A stretch of 64,000 bases of DNA. It comes from Numida meleagris. Lineage: Eukaryota > Chordata > Aves > Galliformes > Numididae. Made by a program: the position numbers and the translations under genes. Where the stretch lies: NCBI RefSeq assembly GCF_002078875.1, contig NC_034424.1:7853586-7917585 (forward strand). Direction: 5' to 3'. Position 1 is the stretch's first letter. Each line of letters opens with the position of its first letter. Below are positions 45,991 to 56,745 of the stretch, one piece after another. The notes under the pieces were generated by a model that searched no databases, had not been told where the DNA came from, and was given only the letters and a program-made list of their open reading frames with translations.

Positions 45991-46484
45991 CATGCTGGAA
46001 CTGTCACAAGATGCTATTTCATTCTGGTGGTATCAGCAGCTCAACCCTTTCCTGTAACCCAGAGATCCTTGCATAGGGAATTAAAAGTGTGGGTGAGATT
46101 TAAACCTTCTCTGTGCGAAGGAGTGGTAACAATTGCTGGCACGCTAAATGAATACAGAGCTACTTTGCTTACTGGCACTATCAGTTATGTCTTTGCTTGG
46201 AGAAACAGGAGCATAAAGAGATTTGGCCCTGAATGCAAGAAGAAAGCTCAGGGTGGAGGAGTCGGGGTCATTGTGGGGCCAGAGAAGTTTAAGTTTTTCT
46301 TCCCGAGTAATTTTAGCCTTCTTTTGATATGGTTCTTAATTAACCAGCAAACTTGTCTTTTCCTTTCCAATTAACTATATTGACAGTGCGTTCCAACTTG
46401 GCTTGTAATCCACTGTTTTTCTCCTTGGTGTAATCAATGCAGAGATGTCACAAAGCTACAGGTGACATTAAGAAGAACTTTACT

Positions 46485-46510
46485 TTTTCCCATGTAATTA
46501 ATTGTCTCTG
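46485..46510. promoter_or_regulatory. LHX3-consensus-like site
   Basis: CATGTAATTAATTGTC at about 46491-46506 matches the AATTAATT core preferred by LHX3 and related LIM homeodomains (established family preference). Candidate autoregulatory site. Confidence 0.3.
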
Positions 46511-47379
46511 CGTCTCCATTCCATTCTATAACCAGTGTAACAGAATAGCCTTGCATTACGGGAGAGGGGCCCCATTTTGGTAGTGCTAGGCTCCCTTGGT
46601 CAAAGCAGAGCTGAAGAGAAGTCCTGCAGCTCAGAAAAGCAATCCCTATTACGCTGTTTTTGAGACGGGCTTCTAAGAGAAATGCAAAATCCTCCATCCT
46701 TCCTCTCCCTGCAGTTTTTGCACTAGTGAAATGTCCCTTCACAGCTTCAAGGGAGATGCGAAGTGTGCGGACAGGGCCTGGCACTTAGGCAGCTCCAAAG
46801 CCAAGGGATGCAGCACAGGAGAAAGAGGAAGGGGAAACAGTCGCAGCAGCTGTGTGCCAAAGTCAGAGAATCTGAATGTGGTGAGCAGCCCAGGTTTGCA
46901 AGTTAGGCATGCGGCGGGCAGATGTAATCTAAGCTCACTGCCCTCAATCAGAGTCCTACCAGCACCTCATTTCTGTGAGCTCTGCTAAGTCCAGTCGCCC
47001 CAGAGGGAGGCCTGCCACGCAGTGTCAGAGCCCATTGCGAGGGGGACACGCGCTGCAGTGCTTGTAATTAGTTTCAGAGCCTCCATTACTCAGAGGAGCT
47101 CTGCAATTCCAGAAGAGGGGTTTTTTGTGTGTGCACAGCATGGATATGGGAACACTGCATCCTCTGTGCTGCACCCAGCGCCAGGCTCACCACGGCTGCT
47201 GCCCTGTGCTCAGCCAAGAGGCCTGCACCCCTGGCAGAGCTCATGGGGATGAGGTGGAGCTGACGTGAGAGGGCAGAGGACGCCTGGGGTGGCTCTTCAG
47301 GACGAAGGGTTTAGCTTTGTTTGCAGCTTGCTCCACCAGACTGAGCAGGCGTGGCTGTGGGCTAGGGGCCGCAATCCAG

Positions 47380-47425
47380 AGTGATTGGGGTCCCTTCCAA
47401 CGCAACCCATTCTGTGCCTCCTTAT
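47380..47425 (+). mobile_element. Possible short CR1-like tail
   Basis: GATTGGGGTCCCTTCCAACG followed by CAACCCATTCTGTG resembles the CR1 3' end (ggtcccttccaacccaa...ttctgtgattctatg), but only about 40 bp match and no flanking repeat is clear. Confidence 0.35.
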
Positions 47426-47689
47426 GTGTGGAGTGACTGGGTCCTGCTCGCTGTGAGGTGCAGCCACAGCCCTCCGGATTCGTGACGTGGGACGTGGAGC
47501 TGCTTGGCAGCTTGACTCCACGCTGCTCCTGCCGTCAGCTCCAGCAGTGCTCGCTGATCAATAATAGATAAACACCGGGGGCTCATGTTGCTCCTCTGTC
47601 ACAAACTGCGCGGTGCTTTTGTCACCTAAAGGTGAGGGGGAGGCATTGCTTGGGTAAAAACCTCCGGGATTCAGCACGGCGGAAGGAAA

Positions 47690-48310
47690 GAACAAAAGAC
47701 GACAGAGGAAGCGAGCGGAGCTTCGGCCTTTTCTTAATTCCCTGCCGTGCTCTCGGCATTGCCAGCGGCCCGGGCCGATGCTGCGCGCACCAAGCGCGGC
47801 GGGGCCCCGGCCGGAACTCGGAGCGGAGCGCGGCGGTAGCGGTGCGTGCCGCGGGCTTTGGCGCCCCCTGCCGGCCGCCCGCTGCCCCGCCCCGCCGCTC
47901 CCTGCCCGCCCTGCTCGCTGCCGGGGCCGGACCTCGGGGTTTCGGAGCGGGTTCACCAAATTGTCAATTAAGTGCAAATCAATCCTCGGCCATTTATCAC
48001 GGCGTTCATCCGTCTGAGCGGTCCGAGGCGAAAAATCGATCGGCTTGCCGGTCGCTGGGGACCGATCGGGGAGAGCTGGAAGACCGACATCTGCTGCATC
48101 AGGGCAACCGCTGAAATTTATAATCGGGGAGAAAAAATTGCTGCTCGCCCGGAGGCGCCTGGGGAAGTTGGGGAAGTTGGGGGGGAAGGGGCCGCGGAAG
48201 GGGGGTGGCTGCGGGGGACTGCGGGCCCAGGAGCTGCTGGGCTGGGCGAAGGGAGGAGCGGAGGTCAGCACCGTGCCTGCGGGCAGTGGGGTGATGCGGC
48301 CGCCCTGATG
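47690..48310. promoter_or_regulatory. Orphan CpG island in the LHX3 downstream tract
   Basis: CpG-dense to about 48200, then G-rich to 48310. It includes a CTCF-like site (47859-47875), GGGCGG-type Sp1 words, and an AT islet with TTAAGTG (NKX2 core, 47968-47974) overlapping TGCAAAT (POU half-site, 47973-47979). There is no recognisable exon. It could be a promoter of an unannotated transcript or a CpG-rich enhancer. Confidence 0.5.
47859..47875 (-). promoter_or_regulatory. CTCF-like motif
   Basis: TGGCGCCCCCTGCCGGC fits the CTCF core on the minus strand (CCAGCAGGGGGCGC type, one or two mismatches). It could mark a boundary between the LHX3 and next regulatory domains. Motif match by eye only. 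Confidence 0.4.
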
Positions 48311-49700
48311 CTCCTGGAACGAGTCCATCTTGGTGATATTGCCCATTTCCAAACACAGGTGTAATGATGGAGGTGCCTTTTACGTAGGATATGAAGGTAA
48401 TCTTTCTCGATCTGCAGTAAGCGCTGTCAGGGATGTACAGCAATGAGGATGGTTTATGCACTGTGCTCAAAAGCATAGGGCCCCCAGCCCACCTGCATGG
48501 TCAGCCCGCTGCATCACAGCAGCAGCCAGAAGCACAGAGCGGTCCCTGGTCACTGCAGGCCAGAGACAACATTCTCCTGCCCACACTTAGTGTGTGAGTG
48601 AGTTTTCCACTCTGTGCACCATTGCAAAAAAGAGAGGAACAACCAGAAAAGAAAGGCTGGTGGAGCTGTCCATCTCTGTGTCACCAGTCTCTCCTGAGAA
48701 GCCCATCCAATATATTCCAGTCCTGTGGGAAGGAAATTGGGTAAATGCTGTGATCCGTGAGAATGAAGTGAGCCTGCTCAGAAAGGCGTGTAAGCCCAAA
48801 GGCAGCACTTTGAGCTGTGAAGGAGTCCACACAGAAAGGGGGTTAATTTCCTCAGGCCTTCGATATCCCAATATCAAACACAAAACCATAAGCATGAGCC
48901 GAGAGCTGGGGAATTAAAGCAGTGAAGTGGTTATTAGCTTAAAGAAGTGAGCACAGTTATATCCTCCTAAAACAGCGGCTGTGCTGAGGACAAAGGGCTG
49001 AGGCTCCAGAGAGGTGAGGCCCTGGGTGGCCTCTGCCACTGGACCGTGGTCTCCCAGTTGGCAGCTGTGGTTGGAACAACATCCCCTGGCTGCTTTGGGG
49101 GCTGGCATCACTCCTCACTGTGGGCATGGAGCAGCCCAAACTCTGAGATCAGCTGGGGTTCCCTTGGTACAACGCCGAGAACAAACCAGACAAACTCAGC
49201 TCATTAAGGCAAATTGAAGCAGACAATAAAAAAACCACGCAGTCAAAGCCCTGTGGTTTTCATTCTCTATGTCTGATTGAAAAATTTACTCTTTCTTTGC
49301 TTATATCTGCACAAAGGTCAAGAAGTTTGGCCCAAAGCTCAGAGAAGTAACCAAAGAAATAAACCAACCCTGAAACAAAGCGAGTTATTTCTTCTATACA
49401 TATATGTAAATAACTTTTCACAGCTGTAATCACTCCGTGTTTCAACACAAACAGAATTGAATGCTATCATGTGTCTGTCTGTTCCTCACCAGAGTCGTAA
49501 TTAGTTAAACGCTGTTTTCTTGCAGAAAGGAAATCCGTGTCTAATCAGGCTTTGGTTTGTAGTTGTGTTGTGGGTTTTTTTGGTGATGTCAGCAGTCTGA
49601 CCGTCATTGAAAGAAGCAGCTGAATGTGTTATGGAATGTTTCAGAGTCTGTCAAGTTTCACGTAAAGAAGAAGGTCCCTGCTACCTCCTCCTGCCATTCA
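48311..49700. other. Intergenic DNA
   Basis: No gene recognised. An AT-rich part at 49250-49460 contains TATACATATATG and AAATAACTTTTCACAG. ORFs of 102-107 codons on both strands at 48587-48917 overlap and lack homology. Confidence 0.45.
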
Positions 49701-49730
49701 GATGCTCTTTATCTTCGATGCTGCGCAGTT

Positions 49731-49759
49731 ATTGGGATTAATTGGGATTAATGGGAATA
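49731..49759 (+). promoter_or_regulatory. Tandem GGGATTA (bicoid/PITX/OTX-type) sites
   Basis: ATTGGGATTA is repeated exactly twice head to tail (49731-49740, 49741-49750), followed by a related ATGGGAATA. GGATTA is the core for K50 homeodomains such as PITX1/2 and OTX2, which act in the early pituitary. The 10-bp spacing puts both sites on the same DNA face. Confidence 0.45.
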
Positions 49760-51378
49760 GCGTGGCTCTCTTTGCCTCCAGCAACTTCCATCAGAATGCT
49801 AAGAAACAGAGAAAAGAAAGAAACCCCTGTTGGGGGTGGTGACGGCGGTGCACTGTTTCTGTAAAATCTGGTGAAATATCCCTCAGAATCGGGGTGGTTG
49901 GTCTTGGTTCCCAGATTAAGGAATTAAAGATCGACTCAAGTCTTCTCAAGTATTTAAGAAATGAACCATCTGTATAAGAATCTAGGACAGATTACACTTA
50001 ACCTTATTCTCAAGCGAGAGATTAAGATGAGAACAGCTACTGTAATTAAGATGCTGCAGATGCTGTTCACTAAATATGCAGCACAGGAGATCCCAGGCCC
50101 TTGTACTGCAAGAGAGAGAAAAATTGCACAAGGCCTCTTCTAAAAGAGTCCTTGGAATTGGGATGGGAGGAGGTTTCCTTTAGTTTTCCTTTTTTTATTG
50201 GTTTGGTTTTGTTTTCAGTTTTCAAAGGTTACTGCCATAAAAGGGTGGACCTGAAACCCTCCTGGAAAGCGGGGTAACAAACCAAGCATCAGTGTGAGGT
50301 ACTGAAGGTTGTGTATAGAATCTCCCCTGCGTTTTGCTGGACAGAAGGGCTCCTTGCTGATGCTTGCAAGATGTCTGGGCTTCCAGAGAGCCCAAGTGTC
50401 TCAGGCTGGAAATACTTGAATATTGCTGATTCAGGGATTTGTCATAGATGCACAGGAAAGTCATTTTCTATGTGACCTTTTTATCTGGCAGCTCAGGAAA
50501 GATTTTTGGCTACCGCGACTCTTGGGTATAAGGTAAAATACCACAGCATCAATCTCACCGGCCTTGAGAAAACTGCAGCAGCAATCTGGCTCCCGTTGGG
50601 AAGGCCGAGCCTGGAACGGTGCAGAGTATTTCCAAGCAGTCATCTGTTAATCTTGTCATCCTGCATCAGGCTCATGCTTCTCACACTGCACGTTTCCAAA
50701 CTGTACTGGCGAGAGAGAAGCGAACCCCTAGCAGTTTCCCAGCAGCGTGGGCTCCCAGTGAGGCAGGAAACAGATATAAAACAAACCCAAGGTTTGTAAA
50801 ATTCATCTGACCATCATCAGTGCAGGGGTTTCACTGTTAGCAGCGATGGTTTTCTTTCACTTCCCCACTGGGAGGCTTTCTTAAACAACGGAAAAGGCAC
50901 CGGGTGCTCCCTGAAGAAAGTGAAGTTATCTGTCATCATGGGGGTGAACTTCAGAGGTATTCACTGCACACTTCTGAAATCAATGTGGGCAGTGACTGCA
51001 GGCTCGTGGTCAGGAGGAGCTGTCTGGAATGCTGACATTTATCCAGTGAAGCTATCTGGTTAAGCATCACTTCACTCTTCCATAACAGGAGAGCTTTTCC
51101 TCATTCACACTCTTGGTCAGCTTGCATGTTGCCTGGGAGTGAATATTTTCCTGATCCTTTCCCTGTCTGACAGCAGCTGTTGCTCTTTTAGGCTCAACCA
51201 GCATCCTGCAAGAGAGATGATCCCACACCTGGCTCTCCCCGCTGCCTCTCTGCCCAACCTGGAGCTTTGCAGCCCTGCTGTCCTGGTGAGTGTTTGCCCA
51301 TCCAGGCTGCACCCCACGCTGTACCAGGCAGGCCCACATTCTTCTGCTTTGCCATTCCAAAAGTCTCACCTGAAAGCA

Positions 51379-51399
51379 GGGGGGAAGGGGGGGGGGGGG
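51379..51399. repeat. G-rich run
   Basis: G6, AA, then G13 read directly; a possible quadruplex-forming or assembly-sensitive site. Confidence 0.8.
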
Positions 51400-53441
51400 A
51401 ACATCTGCAGGATATTGTCTGAGCTTAATAGAAAGCAACATGTTTGAAACTGCTCCAGAAATGAGTTGTGCATTATTTAAAAAGGGGAGAGCATTATTAC
51501 CTTCTTGCCTATCTGATATTTTTTTTTTTTCCCTAGGATGGCAGGGAGTTGCTTAAAATGAAAAACTGATCAGAGTGAACAGCTGAAAACCGGTTTGCAT
51601 AAGTCACAGTTATTATTCAGATATTACAATGCAAGGCAGTGAGAGCTCTGCATACTCGCATGGAAGCATTTAAATATAAAGCTGAGTACTTCCAACCCCA
51701 AACAATCCCTGCAGCCTGCCAACAGGCGAGAATCTTACTGGAATACACATAAATCATCGTGTTTCTGACAAATCCTGAAGAAGCAGGGGGAGGGGGGAAC
51801 AGAATCCCTTGCTAATTCTCCTAGGCTGCTGTTTATTGAAATTAGGCAGCAAGGATAAACTATAGCTGGATCAATAATTATCTGTCTAATATAATCAAGT
51901 GCCTCCGATGAGAGCCTGCCGTTAAGCACAACTTCCTGCCAAAGGCCCGGGCAGTGTTTCATGCAGTGAGCTGTCTGGTGACTCCAATGACGGAATGCCA
52001 AGTGAGACGCGTCCTGCTGGGTGCTGCTGTCCTGGAGGGAGCTCTGCTCAGCCCCGCGCTGCTCGCTCCTCCTGCAGTGGGTTAGCGTTGCAGGAGGCAG
52101 GCTGAGCCTGGTGGGCTCGTGGCTACAAATCGCCTTGGTTCTGCCATGGGTGTGAGGTTGGGCTGAGGTATGGATGGGCAGTGCCCTCACATAATGCTCA
52201 AGGCTGATGTTTGTGTTGTTTGCTGCACCGCACTGTTCTCCTCCATTCATCAAGGAGTTCCTTGTGTCTCCCTGATTTTTAAGCTTCCCACTTGGAGCTT
52301 CGCATCCGAGAGTTACGGTGACAGGCAGCCCAGTGGAGCTGGGAATGAGTCATTTCCAAGCAACTTTCTTCTGTTTCCACAGTTCAGCTGCAGGATATTA
52401 AAGGCTCGTAGGTGTTACTGATGGCTGTGTGTTGCAGCAATAACGTGTCCTACTGCTGTGAGCATCGCTGCAGCACGCATCAAATCCATGAAGAATGGAT
52501 CCGCGTGCACGAGGGTGTAAGATCGCTGCAATGCTCATCCTTGGGTTGTGCCGATGCTGCCAAGAGCAGCAGACATAGATCATATTGTGATACTGCTGGA
52601 TGCCTCTCTGAAGTGAAAGTCACAGGTTTGGACCCTCCCCGGCGCCCCATAGTTGCATCTGCTCCTGGAGCCACTTCATGTGGGTTCTTCTGATCAGCAC
52701 AGCTTTACCTTTAATGCTTTCATTTTAAGATCAAATCCATCTACGATGTCACCAGCATGTTTGTAAGCTTTCCTTTATCATTTAGCTTTAGTTGATCTGT
52801 TCTACATTGCTAGAGCTGTTGTTAATTCCTGTTACCTGCTGATTAAAAGAGAAATGAAAGTGCTATTTATTCTAGAGGGAGAAAAATAAGCCTCAGTGTC
52901 TCCAATGGAACAGTAGTTTGGCTATCTAGATACCATGGAAGCAGCTTCAAAACTGTTTGCAACTCTTTGATCCAGTAAGTGTGAAGTCAAACACGCACAG
53001 GGATGTTCAGAGGGCTGAACCCCTCTCCAAGCACCCTCCTCAGCGAATGAAGTGGTTGAGGCCGTGAATAAAAGATCTCCACTGGGCTCAGTGCTCTCCC
53101 CAGGCTCAGTTCATTTCTACTGCCTGATTATTACTCACCGAACGCAAAGTCTGTAGAAATCTAACTAATTGGTCACCGTGTTCTGGTAGCTGCACCCCAC
53201 ACGGGATCGACTGCTGGGGCTCAGGGTGTGCGTGTTCCTGCAGCAGGCTCCTGAGCTGCTGCCTGTCCATTCAACATTTCTCTGCAGCTAAAGCTTTCTG
53301 CTGAGGAATCTCCAGGCACTGGGAGGCTGCAGCTGTTTCTCTATAAATTTTCTTCTTGGTGCGTTGAACTCGGAGAAAACTCTTCCAATTACTGCCGGAA
53401 CATTTCTCATCATTAGCAATAAAAGTGCAAAGCTGATTTTT

Positions 53442-53457
53442 AAAAAAAAAAAAAAAA
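53442..53457. repeat. Poly(A) run
   Basis: About 16 consecutive A residues preceded by TTTTT; simple repeat. Confidence 0.75.
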
Positions 53458-55454
53458 GTGAGATCAGGAGGAATTCCATTTCTGAAAGCAAGCTGCTGGA
53501 TGTGCTCTAATGACTGACCCTCTCTTCTGTTCAGCTTGCCAGGGAGGCAAGAATCCCTACTGATCAGAGTGCAGAAGCGGTAAGCAGAAGCTTGCTTTCG
53601 GCTTCAGCTGGCTCTGTGACTCCAAAGCTGATCCCCACTCGGTGTTTTTCCGTGCCTCAGTTTCCCTGTCCCAAAATGGGGTTGGTGCCAGAGCTGTCCC
53701 AGTGGGAGCTCAGCACCAAGACCGTTTGGCAGAGGCGAAGCGCACTGACTTGGGGGGCATTTTCAAAAGTGGCCTTGCTGCGGTTTTGCCCCACGCTTCT
53801 GGACCTGCAGGCAGGCTCTGAGAGTCAGGAAGCGTTCAGGAAATGAGCGTGTGTGTAACAGGGCTGACTGCAGGGCTCTGCGGGATCGCAGCTGGAGACT
53901 CTTCTCCTTCACGCGTAGGCGCTCGTATTCTACGATGTGCTCGGCTTTTCTTTCTTTGGTTGGTGGAGTGCTTCCTCTTGCAGGGGATGCAACATCTCCA
54001 CTGGAGTAAGTGACAGAGAGGGGTGAGAGCTTTATAACCACAAGTAAGGATCACCTCGTGTTTGTCGGCATGGCTAATCCCTTGCCTGTTTCATCGCCGA
54101 TTCTCCCAGCTGAGCAACAAAGCCTGCAAGGAACCAACTTAAAAAAAAATAATAATAATGCCTGAAACTAAAGGAAATCAAAAGCAAATTATTTTCCAGA
54201 TTATAGCCCTCCAGAGCTGCTGAGATATTGCCTATTTTTCACAGCAGACAAAAACATTTTCCTGGGGATCAATTTAGCTTCCAGAAGTCGGCTCCTTTCA
54301 ACCCATAATCCATCATATTTCCCCATTTGCAATCTCTCTGTGTCTGAGTGTTTTAAGTTTCCTATGAATTATTTTATAAAGAGTATAAAGAGGCCTTTCT
54401 TTCTGCTGAAATGAGGGAGTTGCCTTTCTGCCCTATCAGGTCAGATACCATTAGACTGTTGTACAAGGGGGCCCTGCCATCCATACCTCCATATTGGCAG
54501 CTACCTTAGTAGGCTCATCTGTCAAAGAGATCCAGTAATCAATCACTGCGGTGATCAATATGCAGCTTATGCATTCATCATTCCTTTGAGGAGACTATTA
54601 GGATGAAGTTGTCAGTGGAACAGGAACAAAGGGAGAAATATACTGAGGTGGCTGAGGGGTGTGGATGTGCGCTGGGGCAAGAAGAGGAGCTTAGAGAGAG
54701 GAAATACGGCCCTGCTGAAAAAGGGAAGGAATTTTGCACCTTGAGGGAAGGAGAAGTTTGTGACAGATTTATCTGGGTGCCCACGAGCACGGTGCAGGAG
54801 GTGGCTCATCTTTCAAGGGACGGAGCAGTGTAAAAATTTCCAGATCCCTTGATTGGTGTGTCAGCATGATTTGTGGCTGCTCTGCCAAGGTAAATGGGTA
54901 CGGCGAGGAGCTGGGCACGAGCGAGCCGAGCAGCAGCACGGTGCAGGACGGCTTACAGATGAATCCACGAGAAGCACGCTGAGGCAGGGAGTGGACTATT
55001 TATTTATTGCCTTGAACTCATGCCTTTATTCCATTTAATCTGAACCCAAGAATTATTGCAAACACTGATGATCGCTTCTGCCTGGAAAAACACAGCAGGG
55101 TCCCTCCAGGTCTCGCAGCACAGCACCTGCAGGCAGTGCTGGAGCACGAGCTCCCTGCCTGGGGCAGTGCCACCCAGCTGTGCTCCCAGGGCAGGGAAAG
55201 GTGCAGGGAGAAGGGTTTCCATCATCTGGTGATGGAAGGACAGACGGACACCACAAGTACTGATAGGCAGTTGTATTGCTGCCATCACCCTGCTGGTGAT
55301 TAGGGCACTGGGCCACATGGACTCCTGCCATGAGAGAAGTGGGGCTGGTACCCAGCTCTGTAAGTCCAGTGGAGTTATGGGAAAAGAGTTAATTCAGCCA
55401 GGCCCTTGGGAAGTTGCAGACTCACTTCTGATTATTCCCTTGTCCCGATGGCAG

Positions 55455-55525
55455 AGCCATTATTTAGTCGCTGTAATAATTTACATTAATTGGATGTAAT
55501 GCATAACAAATTTATGAGACTGAGG
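55455..55525. promoter_or_regulatory. Homeodomain/POU1F1-like cluster
   Basis: CATTATTTAG, GTAATAATTTAC, ATTAATTGGATG and ATGCATAA (55499-55506) within 60 bp. ATGCATAA fits the POU1F1 core, and LHX3 and POU1F1 act together on pituitary promoters (established). Linkage to LHX3 regulation is inference. Confidence 0.35.
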
Positions 55526-56559
55526 CTAGGCTCAGCTTTTGCATGAAACTCATCATTATGATGTGCTGACCAAGCACCATGGGCAAAGTGACAGAAAAGT
55601 GCGAGTGCATTCCCTTTCTATCCCTGCCACCCCCTGATGCCCATAGAAGCCCCTTGCTGGTCCCTGTGGCTCTGCTGCCCTGATAGGAGGCCAGCTTCAG
55701 TCCCATCAGCAGGACCAAGCGGCCCAGCTGATGTCCCCACAAGGCAGCAATGGGGATCTTCCTTCCCTCCTGCTCCCCACATCCCTTTCCCTTCCTGTGG
55801 GAGGTGCAGCTTGCACCACTGGTAAGGGGATACACTGTATGTGCCATGGGTTGCCTCCTTTTTGGTTGCATGTTGAACTGAAAGAGAAAGAAGCCTGAAG
55901 ATTTCTCCAGCAGAGCACCAGGGCTGAGGCAGCTCCCTGCAACCAGTGTGGCCAGGAGGCTCTGACCAGGTCAGCGAGGCTTTGGAAACAAAGAGGGAAC
56001 GGCCAGCAGCATGATCCGTGGTGCTAATTAGTTTGACCCCAGTGACTGCGTCTTAAAGCAACACTGGTGACCTCTGACCGCCAACTCCTTCCGCTGTGAT
56101 CCAATAAAAGTTGAAGGAATGAATTTTGCTTAGCATGTGGCCCCAGGGTATTTGTCTCTTAACTAATTTGTAAGAAGCCTAGGAAAACATCGAATCCTTC
56201 CATTAACCTTCGTATCCCTACTTTACAAGATGCGGTTTCCCTCTCTGATGCAATGACCATTCATAAAAGCAGCAGTCCCCCCCCACTGCTGCCCAGTGTG
56301 CCCACAAATGGAAGCTCCTCTCGAGGCCATCAACCAGTTCTCTTTATGAGAACACAGAATTATCTTGAGGCCAAGCCCAGCTGCACTTGTGGCTGGTTCC
56401 ATTCTGGTTGCTCCCTTCCCCTGTCCTGACTGCGGGGCACCAGAAAATGAGGAACACATCTGACATTCTTCTGCTCCATGATGGTCCAACCTGCGACCAC
56501 GAATCTCAAGTTCTTCTCTCTTGACAGCCACTTCCACGGTGCTATGTATCTTAGTCCTT

Positions 56560-56745
56560 CGTGCCAATAATTTATTATGGAATTAAGTGTATTGCATAGG
56601 AATCGTGCCAGTAATGCTTTGCCAGTATATGTACAACACTTTGTTAATTAAAAGTATTAGGCAATATAGACTCCATTGTTGGAAATCAATCAGTTTAATT
56701 ATGAAGAGGATTGAATATCATAGTTAAAATAATAGCTTTTGTCCA
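56560..56745. promoter_or_regulatory. AT-rich block with TTAATTAA (candidate enhancer)
   Basis: Contains CCAATAATTTATTATGG, GGAATTAAGTG, TTGTTAATTAAAAG, AATCAATCAG, TTTAATTATG and AGGATTGAATATC over less than 200 bp. Strong homeodomain-core density, no ORF. Confidence 0.35.

Larger units (their letters stand above)
36458..47370. other. Non-coding DNA downstream of LHX3 (part 2)
   Basis: No protein gene, RNA gene or intact mobile element recognised apart from the separately listed blocks. Alternating AT-rich islets and moderately GC-rich spacers. Long ORFs (194 codons at 36564-37148 minus, 182 at 38239-38787 minus) lack homology and splice context. Confidence 0.5.
49760..55430. other. Intergenic DNA
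   Basis: No gene recognised. It includes a G13 run at 51387-51399, an A16-type run at 53442-53457, and AT-rich parts at 52720-52870 and 54130-54400. Chance ORFs up to 172 codons (51735-52253 minus) have no homology. Confidence 0.45.

Noticed and set aside
47558..48352. 264-codon minus-strand ORF over the orphan CpG island
   Set aside because: It is Pro/Arg/Ser-rich low-complexity translation of GC-rich DNA with no domain I recognise, and overlapping ORFs exist on the other strand.
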